From the NCBI GenBank assembly GCA_958295665.1, contig OY282559.1, positions 133,217,241-133,281,240 on the forward strand: a stretch of 64,000 nucleotides of DNA, given 5' to 3'. A program made the position numbers and the translations under genes. The notes below the pieces were generated by a model. The model was not told where the DNA came from and ran no database searches. It saw nothing but the letters and a program-made list of their open reading frames with translations. Shown piece by piece: positions 8,879 to 21,341 of this stretch. The stretch's first letter is position 1. Each line of letters starts with the position of its first letter. This DNA comes from Tipula vernalis. Taxonomy: Eukaryota > Arthropoda > Insecta > Diptera > Tipulidae.

Positions 8879-11800
8879 TGAACGTTTATTTTATCTCTAA
8901 TTATTTCAATAAGAAAAACTCGATTTGCCTAATTTTTATTATATTTTCACCCTCCTTCGGTGGTAGTTTTGATCCTTTTTAAAATAGCAACAGAAAAGCC
9001 ATTAAGCAAGAAATAGAAAAAGATATTTTAGGGGTAATTCCAACCCCTATGATGAACCCTATAAACAATTTTTTTTATTTGCTTATAAATATACTCAATT
9101 GAAGTGAATCCCCTTTACGTATTTTTTTACCATTACCATATTTGTTCATCAATAAATAAAATCAATAAATAATAACTTGGTAGTCCTTCAAGTTTTTGTT
9201 TCTAAAATCTTGGGTAGAACCAAAAACAACAAAAATATCTATACAAGCCAGAGTCTATCAGCTACAATAATATGCAGATGGCACCATAAAATCGTGGTTT
9301 CATTTATCGTTGGAAAACCGCAAACTAAATCAGCTATGCAATAAGTCAGATGATGATTTCTCGATATAAAGCAAATTATTAGAATAATTTTATTTATACA
9401 TTTAACTGGTCGTCAAAGGTGCTTTCGTGAAATTAAGTTTTTAACAATCTTTTTTATGGTTATTTTTCAACTTAAATTACACATATAAGAAAACTGACTA
9501 TTTTTACAGGATTTATTCAGTACAGAATTTATTTCACTAACTTTAATCAATCACATATATACATAATAGATAAAGACACGTATTATCTAATTTATATAAC
9601 TACAAAAAATAATAAAATTTTATGCCCTGCTCTCATGGTAATTCATTTTTTTAACTTGTTTGCTTCGAAAACTAAATGTTAGAAAAATGTTATTGCCCTA
9701 TTTTATCAACGAATATGATTTTGTGTAAATAAATTTTTAATTGATAAATTGTAAATCAAATTTTACTTTTACTCTATCTCATTGTAAACGAATTTTGTGA
9801 AATATTCGTATTAACCGATAATTGTGTTACTGCAAAACTTACAGTATTTTTACAAACCTAATTATTTTATTTTTGATGACTTACACCAAATTTTATTAAG
9901 TAATTTAAGTCCATTTTGTTTAAAACTTAAAGTTCATAATAAACTTTTTCACAAAAAAAATTCCTGAAAAAATTTATATTAAACGATACTTTGGTATTTT
10001 ATGTAGTTCCAGATTAATTGAGTAGTGATTCCTGCTCATTACAAATGAAATTTCACTCAAAATTACTGTTTCCTATATCAAAAAAACTTTACAAATCTAG
10101 TTTTGGTAAATTACAGTACTTGATATTTTGACGGAAATTTTAGTAAAAATTCGTATTAACCGATAATTTAAATTTGTGTAATATTACAAGTTGCTCACTA
10201 GTTAAAGACCTAATTTTGTAAATTTGTGTGCTGAATCACATCCACTACTAACAAAGAACACCGACAAATACTGATTTGACTACTCAAACTACTTATTAAG
10301 TAGCCTTTATACATTTTCTATAAAATCGGTGAAGCAAAATCGCCCATTTATTTAAAATTTTTTATATAACATGATAACATTCTACTTGTACTCATTCTTT
10401 ACTCATCACAACATTTTACCAAACGTTGTAAAATCATAATTTTTCACTCAAAGTATGTACATAATAAGCGTTGTTCCGATAAATTTTCGCCAATCGAATG
10501 ACGAAACTTGAACACTCTTCTAAACTGAATTTAGATTTAGAGGAAATTATTTTATATACGATTTTTTGCACAAATCTCTTATGGGGACATTGTGAATCAC
10601 ACAATACGATGGGCATTTTAGCAATAAATAGCTCATAAAATATTGCACAATATGGTATGAAGTTTTTAATATTATTATCCTTATACAAAACTGTAATTGC
10701 ATAGTAAACCATTTTTATGATTGTCGGTTCATTACTACTGTATGTTAGACGAATATGTTTTATGTACACGATTCGTTTCATGATGTTCGTTTATAGTAGT
10801 ATAATTTAATAGATAAAGAAATTAAATTCGAATATAGCAAAGCATTCCTATATATACAAACCGCCAGCATAAAATTCGAACTTAATATAAGGGGATTTTG
10901 TTTAATATCGTTTTTCTTAAATGAAAAATCTTACAAAAATGAATTTTGGTTTCTACGTTATCAAGAAGAATATTTGCAAAATATAGGTTTTAAAAAGCAA
11001 TTAATAAAATCTTGTTTATAGATATTTAATTAATGTTTTACTAAAATCCCTTTATTTACAAACACATCTTTACACCTCATGACGTCACACCTTTCGTTCA
11101 TGTTTTTTTTTTAAATAGAAAAATGTCGATAAATAGCAAAGACATTAAACTAAAGAGGAGAAACAAACTTTTTTTCTTTCATGTAAACAAAGCATTTAGT
11201 TTTTATTGTTGTTAAAAAGTGGTTTATTTCTAGTATATTGTATTTTAAAGTCTTTGATAAATAGTAAGTAACATCTTACGTCATTTATTTCGTTTTTATA
11301 ATTTTATACTGTATTTTTCACATACGCATACAAAGAAAAAATAAATTTGTCCTTTTTTTTTTGTAAATTATATTAATCAAATTACTAAATTTAAGTTATT
11401 GGTTTTTAAAATATGTTATTCTGAAAGGTTTGATTTAACTATAAACCTAAAAATATTTTCTGGTACGAGTATTTTTCATTCATAAAATTTTAATCAAAAA
11501 TGTTTAATTTTACATGGGTTCTTATGGGAAATCGTAAAATATATCCCCCTTAAATTAAGCTTCTTTTAAAATTGGTCTGATACTGACGGCTTGTATATTT
11601 AGGAATGCTTTGAATATAGGTTTAACAAATGATGTTGTTGTTATACCGTGCACTATATTGATGATGGTTCTAACAGCGCGTTATTGAGGAAGAAATATAG
11701 TGTAACATAACAAAAAAAAAAAAAAACAAAAAAATTTAATGGGTTAAAAAAAATTAAAATACAGAAAAAAGGGAGGATAGGTAGATGTATTAAGAATTTC

Positions 11801-12579
11801 GTAATAAAAATAATAATAAATGTAATGGTGGATATATGTATAATAAAAAATAATAGTAATGTTAGAATATTAAAAGTACAAATAAATTCCGATATAGATG
11901 TGTTTATTGATATTATGGAATTGGAAGAAAAATTTTCGTTTCTTTTTGATTAAAGCAGTTTTCTTATTAGAAAAGTAATTTTAACGGAGCTTGGCTTAGC
12001 TCGTTGCTGTATTCTTGTCTTCTTCATGAGAATTTCTGTAATATTTTTGTTTTTTTTCCATTTAACATAGTTGAGAAAGGCAGTTATACAAAAATAGTAT
12101 ATACATTTCTGTATGGATGTGGGAATGTATTAACAACAAACTACATAAAATAATGTTGACCGCCACCAATTAGCAATTTTAATCGATAGTTTTTATAACT
12201 TTGAAATGGTAGTCTTTATAACTTTGGTGAACGCTCAACTCTTAATGAATATTCAACACGTAGATTAGGTTAGACTATTTTTTAGACCCAACAATTTTTT
12301 AGTGATGGGTTAGAAAGAGAAAACTTTTCATTTCGTCTCAAAGCAAATGGTAAGAAAAAAAAACTCAAAACAAGAAAATAAAAAATTATATGGAAAACTT
12401 TTGAGTGGACTTTAATATTAAATACGAGTAATACGTATTAAATACGAATATTAAAACTGCAATATTTCAAAACAAAGAGCATTTCTACTATCGTTCAGTT
12501 ATACTACTATCAGGCAGTTTTTCTAATCTAATTACGTATTCAAAACGATTTCAACTGTATCGGTGCGATACGTAGGAAT
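8879..12579. other. AT-rich gene-less stretch
   Basis: No supported gene. It contains many A/T runs and a ~20-bp word, attcgtattaaccgataatt, present at about 9804 and again at about 10149, hinting at an old local duplication. A lone minus-strand frame at 10434-10781 (115 codons) has no recognisable motif. An A-run lies at 11711-11725. Confidence 0.5.
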
Positions 12580-15500
12580 TAAGTAAAGTTTGTATTTGGA
12601 TTTGCCCGAAGGAATATCAAAACGTCGCTTTTCCGAACTTCTGACAGAGAAAGCATGTCTTGCACAAAGCACTAAACGGTAATCAAATTCTTACCAGGTC
12701 ACAAATGTTTGACGCAATTAAATTACGAGGCAGACACCAAGGCGCCTTTCGAAAATATACTTTGTCGAATATTTCTTTCAGAATCTTAGTATTGCTTGAT
12801 GTTTTGCACTGTATGTACAATTTTGAAGCAAATTACGGGACAATAAATCTTTTTAGGCTGTCATTCGACTTTAGTAGAAAAAGGACGGATAAATCAGTGA
12901 GGTTAAAATGCTTTATTTGGTCTATATTTTCCAAGGTTCATCATGTCCGTTAAATGCTATACTCGGCTATTTTAGAAGTGAGTTGACCGAAAGATTGTAT
13001 TGTCATGATTAGATCCGTTGGTGGCTTTGGCTTTACTTAACACTATCTTTGGTGATTCAGTGGCGGAGAAAATAAATGGACACTGCATCAAATTCAAGTT
13101 AATTGTGGTGTTGTTAGTAACCCCATGCATTATTTTCTGAAAGGTATTTTAGGGGAAAAAGGTCATAGTGGTCGGAAAGCTAGTTCTTCATTTTTTGATG
13201 ACGACTTTCGACGATTTAATCTTTCTTTGCTCATCATACTGATTAGTCCTTGTACAAAAACTAGGCATCTTTCATACTGCTATTCTTGTCGAAAGTAACA
13301 GTGATTTATGTCCCTTCTCCAAATAATTAGTTGGCGTTCGCTGCCCACTTTGTTTAAATTTTTTGCCTAAAAATATTTGCCTAAAAATAGTTGCCTAAAA
13401 ATAGCTCCCGAATCTAAGTAATATTTATACTTGATTGAACCACTGGCCATACTGCTAATTGATCATTCAGCGAAAACCGTGAGTAGATATTTTCCAAATT
13501 TGGTCTATTCTCCTTCATTATCTAAGTAACCGAATCAGTTATAGATAGACATTTAAATTGAGATTAACTCTACCGTCTTCAGTGCCAACTTTATTTCGAA
13601 AATGCTTCCCCGCTATCACCGTATCGTCCTAATCTTATTTTATGAGCAATCAGTTTCGACGTTGGAATATACCTGTTGCCTTTATAAATTACGTCGAAGA
13701 ATAAATCATTTTCAAGTAGCGAATGTCCAACTGACCTCCTTATTGTACAAATTCGTTTAGATCATTCATTGCTTTAATTGAAGGTTGGTGCGACGAAATC
13801 TTTGGAACTCCATTAGCATCTTGGCGTATAGAGTATGTTGCTCTTAATTATCACAGTTGAATCCTGATCTGATAAGTCCTTCAACGAAAATTCTTCCATC
13901 TCCTTTTTTAGACCGAGCCACCGCAGAAAAGCTCTTTAAAGCGCGACAATATTGCCAGTAGCCATTATGTTATTCTATTTCTTTTTGGGTAGTTCGGAAC
14001 GAAATGCGTTATTTACGAAGTTACTTCAAGCATACTTTCCGAGGTCTCTCAATGCAGGATTATCATGAAATTCTATCTGTTAAACTAATTGTGTATATGG
14101 GTTTTGTTCTGCATACAGGTACACCAAGTGCGAGTCACTCAAGTAATATCTGGAGTGTTTCCAGACACGAAAAAATTGATTTGGTTGTGCAACAACCACT
14201 GAATTCGCGAGTTTCAAGAGTCAATTGGATGTTGTTCTATGAAAACTAAAATTTCAATCTCTGGAGCATCGATTGTCGTGCGTTGTTATACTAAGCTCCA
14301 TGATAAATCATCACCATTACATCAAACACAAAGTGTCCTTCAAGGCATCCCGTCAGTGGTCCTACCAAAGAATGAAAATGCACGCGTAAATTGTTGGGTC
14401 GCTTATTGAAAGCTCAGATGAGTCAAATTCATAGTATTGGTGGAAATAAAAAGTAAATCTCGAGAAAGACCGATTGGTGATTTTACATTTTGTAAACATT
14501 CGAGTTAATAGTACAAAAGGAGGGGTTCGGATAACGCACTTTTGTGTTTTCTGCTCCTCCTACAAAATGATGCCATACTATTTGGTGGCGAAGTGTCAAA
14601 CCTTTGGTTAAAATATTCGAGGAAGTAATTGTTTTTGAGCTTTCAGATGGCGAGCTGAACGAGTTATTGACTTTTGTAAGTGTCGAGATGATTTTTTCGA
14701 GACGGGTTCACCGTCGTTGTCGTGTAAAAGTATTTTTGAAATGAAAGCAAAAGCCGAATTGTTCCTGTAAATTGTGTAAGTTAATTAATAGTTAGTTTAT
14801 TGTTCTGAGCCTCACAACTCGGAGCTCTTTACCGATTATAATCGTGTCCTTTGTTTGATACATTACGGGATCCAATGGGACTGCCAAATAATGCTTGAAT
14901 CAATGTTGATTGATGTAAAACGGGCAGATAGTTCAAATATAAAATGGAATCGATCCAAATGTGTAAAGTGGATGTTCGCTTGGGCGATCGAAATATTCCC
15001 ACCGGATTTGCCGTTCTTCCCAAATCAACTTAAATAATTCTGGGTATTATGTACATTTTTGTTACAGTCTTGGATACATCAAACATCACATCAACACGAA
15101 CAACGATTTTTCTTTAAGACCAGTATTGGTAGAATTGGTTTATGTTCTATATGGTTGGTGCCTTTCGAGTCAAAGATTGGTTCATCTATATTTCAAAGGT
15201 TTGTATCTCGATATTTGAAGATATTTACAGCCAATGATATACCTGTATAGCGAAAATAAGGGAAACAAGCGAAAATAAGACGGCATCTCACGGAACTGAA
15301 ATAATTTTCCGGCTTAAAGAATAGTGATCAGTATCCAACTTGCCCATCCCACAGCTAGTTGCTTTGTGTACAACTTTACAAAATGTTGATAAATATTAAG
15401 ATTAAAACAAAATGTTGATAAATGTTGACCATATTAAGCTAAAATATGCGAGAGGTTCTGGATTTCTCTTTTTGAGACGTTATCTTAGTATGGGCTCTAT

Positions 15501-15900
15501 GGAGGAAACTATAGGCGCTGTTGTCTTATACAGCGACACAACTTTTTTGTATAGATACTAAGAAATAAGGGCGCGAAATTGATATTCCTGTATGACACAC
15601 GTTCTCAATTCTAATAGTAGATCGATTTTTGCGAGCTCACAAAACAAAGGAACATCGTTATGGATCATTCGAACAATTTGAACAAATAAAATACAAATAC
15701 TGAATCAGAATTAATGTCAATTATCTTTTGTGGCCGACAAACTGCTTATTACTAAAAACTATCTCTGCCCCAAAATTTCGACCAAAATTATCAATACTTG
15801 TGGCAATAGGAGGAAAAACAAAGATGTATGACACTGGACACGACATTTTTTAAATCTTTTTTTTTTTTGAGTCCTGGTAACCTAATTTGTGGAGATGTGA
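12580..15900. other. Less AT-rich stretch without an intact gene; probably decayed mobile DNA
   Basis: Base composition and complexity rise compared with both sides, which is usual for former coding sequence. Frames are short and broken on both strands (for example 12660-12953, 14004-14249 and 14855-15037 plus; 14829-15023 minus). I could not recognise any domain, so I give no family. Confidence 0.35.
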
Positions 15901-16021
15901 AAATCTAGAACGCAAATTTTTTGGGGGTTACAATACTTACCCATTATTAATTCGTTATCGTAGAAATAAATGAATGCAAGAAAATAAATGATGAAAAATA
16001 CGTTAAATCACTTTTTTTTGA

Positions 16022-16195
16022 AGTCATGTTTTAATTTTATGATTTTTATATTTTGAATGTATAGTACTAATTTAAAAAAAAAACTTATGGGGCATGATTT
16101 TGTTGTTGTTTTTTAAGGTACAGAGTGTCAAATAATTTTTTTTTTAATTGGCGCTACACATTCAAAACATAAAAATCATAAAATTAAAACATGAC
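16022..16195. repeat. Inverted repeat, ~43-bp arms, ~89-base loop
   Basis: 16022-16064 and 16154-16195 are reverse complements with about two mismatches (arms begin AGTCATGTTTTAATTTTATG). The loop is AT-rich. It could be a tiny MITE or a transcribed hairpin. It lies about 400 bases upstream of the CAP gene. Confidence 0.75.
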
Positions 16196-16525
16196 TTTCT
16201 GTTTCCTATAAAAGGTATACGATTTTACGTATTTTCCTCCATGTATATTATATATTTCCATATAAAGCTATTTAAGCAGAATTTTATTTCCGTGGTAAGG
16301 TTTTTCATTTTAAAAAATTCCGTCTTACAGAATTTAGTCTTACTAACCGAACACGTCTCCAATATATAGGAGTATGACAACCCTGGCAAATATTAATAAC
16401 AAATAATTAAAAAATGATGCTCATAACTAATTACGATCGTTTTAAAAATACAGACATATGTACGTCTGGCATATGTTTTATGGAATATTTCAGTTTTATT
16501 ATTAAAATGTTTTGCTTAGTAAAAA

Positions 16526-16531
16526 TATAAA
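16526..16531 (+). promoter_or_regulatory. Possible TATA box of the CAP gene
   Basis: TATAAA lies 79 bases before the ATG at 16605. A TCACTG initiator-like word at 16571 is farther (about 47 bases) than usual from a TATA box, so the pairing is doubtful. Confidence 0.2.
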
Positions 16532-16604
16532 CGCGATTTTCTAATAAAACAAAAATTCCACTTGGACTAGTCACTGAGTATATTAAAGTTTTTGAAACAG
16601 TACA

Positions 16605-17497
16605 ATGAAGCTGCTACTGGTAGTGCTCACGACATTATTCCCTGTTATCACAACTTATCATTGTTATCCTAAATATTGTAATCCAAAATTGTGTCCTCGA
16701 GGGGAAAAACACATCGGTTGTCGCAATAATGGTGTAAGTGCCTGCAATACTAATTTTTGCATTTTTGTATATTTTTTTATTTTATTTAAGTCGTTTGCTG
16801 CATCATGTATTAATCCGGCAACTATTCCAATAACAAAAGAAAGGGAAGAGTTATTAGTTCATCTCCATAATGAATTTCGAAATAGTGTTGCTGGTGGAAA
16901 ATATCCACCGTACCAAAAAGCTGATTTTATGATCCAAGTCGTAAGTTAATGCAAAAATATTTATTATACGTGTCACGGATAAGTCAATTCTAATTTTTTT
17001 TTTCTTTGCATATCGCCATTTCTTTAAAGCATTGGTACAGTGAATTATCCGAACTTGCCGAACTCAATTGCAAACGATGCGAATATTTGCCGGATTGTCA
17101 TAATACTCGTGATTTTCGACGGTCCGGGCACAATATGGCGGTGATCAAAACAAAAGGAGCGATTACACCAAAGTTTATAAATGATACAATCGTGACTACA
17201 CTTCAAAAGTGGTTTAATGAAAATGAATATAGTAACAAGCGGATAATAAGGAGGTTTCCTTCGAAAGGCAATAGCAAATTTAAACATTTTACCAGAATGG
17301 TAAACGACAAGATAAAATATATAGGATGTGCTATGTGTCAATATGATACTGATTCTTATCATAATTTGCATTTGGTTTGTAACTATTCTCATAATAATGT
17401 GGTTGGGGAATCTGTTTATAAATTTGGACAGCCGTGCTCATATTGTAGAACGACTTGTAGTTACAGATATAATAACTTGTGCGATAAAATGTTTTAA
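16605..17497 (+). CDS. Secreted CAP-superfamily protein (insect antigen-5-related), three exons
   Basis: Exons 16605-16733, 16791-16940 and 17030-17497 join in phase 0 (129, 150 and 468 bases) to give about 248 residues. Donors are GTAAGT at both introns (57 and 89 bases), with acceptors ttatttaag and ctttaaag. Residues 1-17 form a signal peptide. The mature N-terminus has the antigen-5 cysteine pattern YCNPKLCPRGEKHIGC. The CAP domain follows: LVHLHNEFRNSVAGGKYPPY, WYSELSELAELNCKRCEYL, KHFTRMVNDKIKYIGCAMC, LVCNYSHNN and a cysteine-rich end with GQPCSYC. The His and Glu positions of the CAP cavity are largely kept, but the usual GHFTQ-type motif reads KHFTR. Family roles include venom, salivary and reproductive-tract secretions; the role here is unknown. 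It stands alone amid mobile DNA and is the only intact-looking gene in the window. Confidence 0.88.
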
Positions 17498-19979
17498 TTG
17501 TAAATGTAAAAAAAATTCTTAATTTATCAGTCATGTGTGTATCAGTTATGTTTTTTTTTTTTTTTTGTGTATTATCAAGTTTGATACTGCGTGCAATTTT
17601 TATTTGACATTGATCATTGCGACGTGTTAAACGTTCTGTTCAGTTTAATTGGTGCCCGTCATCCATTTAATTATTGTTGGAGTTTTGTGTTAAATATGGC
17701 GATGTTACTTAAACCGCACGATAATCCTTCAAATTGATATTCATGTAACAACAAAACTGGTAGAGGTAGGTAGCATATACAAACAGTAATACATAATAGT
17801 AAAGGTAAGTAATATAGAAACAGATCAACGAATTGTATGTTTTTTGACGACAATAACGATGGTCATGATTACTGATCAAGATGAGCGAGAGGAAAATGAA
17901 GATCAAATATTTTTTTGTTTTTTTTTTTTTGTAACCATGTTCCGTTTTTTTGAATAATGGATGAATTTCTTATAAATGTTTTCCGTCTCAAGGATATCAA
18001 TTTTTGTTGCTGTTGTTGGTTTATTTATTCTTGTACTTTAATTCAATTAAAATTTTTTATGTACAAAGCTAAATATAATAATTCAATTCTTAAATTCTAA
18101 TCTCTGTGGAATTTATATAAAATTCTTCCTTTTGTATATGTATCGTGTATAATATAAAGTGTATTGATTTAAGATGTTGTATTTGGTCATTTATCTTACT
18201 CGTACATTTATATGTGAATTGAAAAATTGTCGGAACATTAATTTTATTATTTTTATATATATGTACCATATACATGGTTTCATGTGTTTTTATACAGAGG
18301 TAGTCAACTACAAATCAATTGAACGGGATTCTACAGTAAATATTGACCATCAATCAATCGACGATGGCGTAAGATATATAACCATACTTGGAAATTTTCA
18401 GAAAAATGAATATGGCAAACGTAGCGCTGTACAATGAATTATGAATTATACTACGTCTCTTACCAATTTTTTCAACAAAATTACGTTTTGATACTGACCA
18501 CCAGATGGCTTGTAAAAATTCACCACGAATTTGCTTAGAAATACCGATTAATAGTTCTGGTGTACAAAATATTAATTTAAACTGAATAAACACTAATGCT
18601 GTATGCCTTTAGTTGATATTTTGGGTAAATTTTCGACTTTTCTAAATAGTTGGTTAATTCATACCAGTCATTCATAGATGGAGTAGCTGTATTGGTTCAA
18701 TAGAACGTGCGGTACCTGGCTTTTCATATTTATAAATTGAGACTTTTCCTATATTAGCGAAGTTGCGATTGTGCCTGTAACCTACCAAACAGCAATTGTT
18801 AACATCTATTGATATGTTTATCTATTGACACGTACCGAATTATTAGAAAAAATATTTATTAGAAAAGGTTATTTTCGTTATGTTCAAAGTAAGGTGCCGC
18901 TAACTCATAAATTTTGCAAGAATAGAGCTAGTTTCCAGAAACAGAAAATATTTTTTTTTTAAGTAGCTTAAAATTGAACTTACTAGAAAGATTACGGAAG
19001 ATTTGTTGAGCTTATTTGGATTTAACGACACTCTACCCTAAGTTGCGTTTCCTTGTCAATAAACCTGACTTAATCAAGGTTAATTCTATCAAGAAAACAT
19101 GTGTGTTTCCATTGACGGATTATCGCGTTACGAAAACGGGGTTTTTGGTTAAATGTTTTAATTCAAATTAACCCAATAAAAGAAGTACGATTAAGGGAAT
19201 GATATATCGACGTTTTTTCTTCTAGCAGTCACATTTTTTTAGGTTATGTAATTTTGCCGTAAAGGCAAAAAAATTGCCATTAGTTAAAGAATTCATTATT
19301 CGTTGGAAACGATACGAATTATAATAACCCGACGACACTTTTAATTCTGGTTAACTCTCTTAAAGAAACTTATTAATATTACATACTGTTTGTAGAGTTT
19401 GGATATCTGGATCTGTATGAAGATACAGATCTCGTTAGAGGTGGGATGCAGAAGGTTTTTTCTTTGATCTTCTGATTCTAAATGATGGAATTTTAATTTT
19501 AAAACCATGACACATTGAAAGTTAGCAGAAAGAAATGCTTATGGGAAGAAGTGATCTAATTTCTGCCAAACATCATCAAACTAAAATTGATGTGTTATAA
19601 TAGTCAGATGTGACACAGTTGGCATTTCAGAGGCCAGTCATGCCAGTGATATTTCGACCTATGATTCAGTTTATAAAATTAAGCGACATCCGCTGAGCCG
19701 GTCACTCAGATCTCTAAGCCACTCTTTTGAAAGAGAAAAACTCATTATCGATGAGGATCAAAATTGTTATTAATGCTAAAAATGGGAGACTACTCAATGA
19801 GTAATACATAAATCGTAATACCTTTGTGACATTTAATTGTTTCTACTTCCAATAGGTACTGTGAAATCGACATGATCCTTCGTTTCATTTGGTGCTTGAC
19901 ATTTACAACCCGATTAACGATCTCTGTTTTATTTTTAATGTTGTTCGTCGGCCGAAGACAAATACAGATGTACATAATA
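17498..19979. other. Non-coding stretch downstream of the CAP gene
   Basis: No supported gene. Several T-runs (17550-17566, 17908-17930) and overlapping small frames on both strands near 17671-17906 and 18090-18593 lack recognisable motifs. No clear AATAAA signal follows the CAP stop within 100 bases. Confidence 0.4.
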
Positions 19980-21340
19980 TATTCTGAAAATTAAAGAAAA
20001 AGTAAAAAAGGAAAATTGTTCAGTATTATGGACAAATTTTCATGAAAATGCTTTAACTGCATTAGTAATATTGATGGGGGAAAAATTGTAAAATTTTACC
20101 TAACGCATAATCCAAGCTCAATTTCTATAAATGACAACTAAATTGAAAAGTAACCTATTTAATTAAGGCTTGATCCCTTATGTTGTGTGCTTCAGGTCGA
20201 TTTTTTTTAGACTAAATTTTCGACTTTCGTAAATAACATAATTTAGACACTTCAAAAATAGAACCGGTTAGCTCTGGTACAAAATCGCGAAAATACAAAA
20301 TATCGGAAGACTAAATCTCGAAAAATCCTGACACGTTTAATGTATGGGCGATTTTATGAAATCCTATTTTTGGTGACTTGTAAATCATTTTGTATGTAAT
20401 AGAGCAAAAAAGGAAAAGTCTTAAAAGAAGCTAGACGTGAGATAGAAACTCGTATTTCTTTGAAAGAAAATGATTTAAAAATAATTGAAGTAATTGGTGT
20501 GTAATATTTTAGACAACCTACTTAATCAAAAGATGAAGTTACTAATAAATTCCCAGAGCCAAAAAACAGTCGTTTTTAATTTTCGATTACAATATTTCGA
20601 GTAGGGGACGTTTCACCGATTCCGAAAATTACGAAAACTTAATATCGACTTAATTCTGAAAATGTAGATTCAATAGCGCTAAAATCTAGCAAAATTAAAA
20701 TATCGAAAACAATTTTTGATTCAGTTTATAATATCGAGTTTTAGACATCGCCGAGAAATTTCTCGAATGCTATAATCTCGAAGCACAATCAATTCATATA
20801 ATTTTATTGGTGTTGGTATCGTAATCTCAAATAAAATAATCCTAAAAAATCAAGTTGTTTATATCTATCCTGCCGCCTACCAACCCCAGCTTTGACGATT
20901 TTTTTAAAATGTAACGTTCATCAAGAATTGAGCTTTTTCGAAAATATTATGTTTTTTAATATTTATTCACATACTAAATTAGAGAACACCCCAAGCCGCT
21001 TAGCATTGAATCTTTGCGCAAGGATGACAAGAAAAACGTCAGAAAAATTTCAAAAATGTTAACATTTATGATAATAACTTCGGTTTTATTTTACATACTA
21101 AAATAAAAACTCGCCAAAGCCTCTAAGCATTGGTCCTTTCTGCTCAAGGATGACAAAATTTAATGGGGTTATCCTTTTTCACTTTACTTTGTATATTTTG
21201 GTATTTTTTTTGGGGGATTTTTTCTTTCGGGAATATAACGTTATTCCTCTTTCGCATTGGTATCGTCAAGTCAAGTTAAAATCAAGTAGAAGATAATTTT
21301 TGGGATCACTACGTTTGCCCGAAAAAAATTCGGAAAATAT
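19980..21340. other. Non-coding stretch with a diverged local duplication
   Basis: No gene. Two related segments occur at about 20970-21030 and 21088-21160 (shared words ACATACTAAA and AAGGATGACA, with TTAGCATTGAATC against TAAGCATTGGTCC). A partial relative of the 7108-7285 MITE lies near 20055-20110. Confidence 0.4.
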
Positions 21341-21341
21341 T

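Noticed and set aside
10434..10781. 115-codon minus-strand open frame
   Set aside because: No recognisable motif, no splice or promoter context, and the surrounding stretch is AT-rich non-coding; random frames of this length are expected in 64 kb.
12660..12953. 97-codon frame in the less AT-rich 12.6-15.9 kb region
   Set aside because: Both strands show equally short broken frames and I could not match any to a family, so it is described only as probable decayed mobile DNA.
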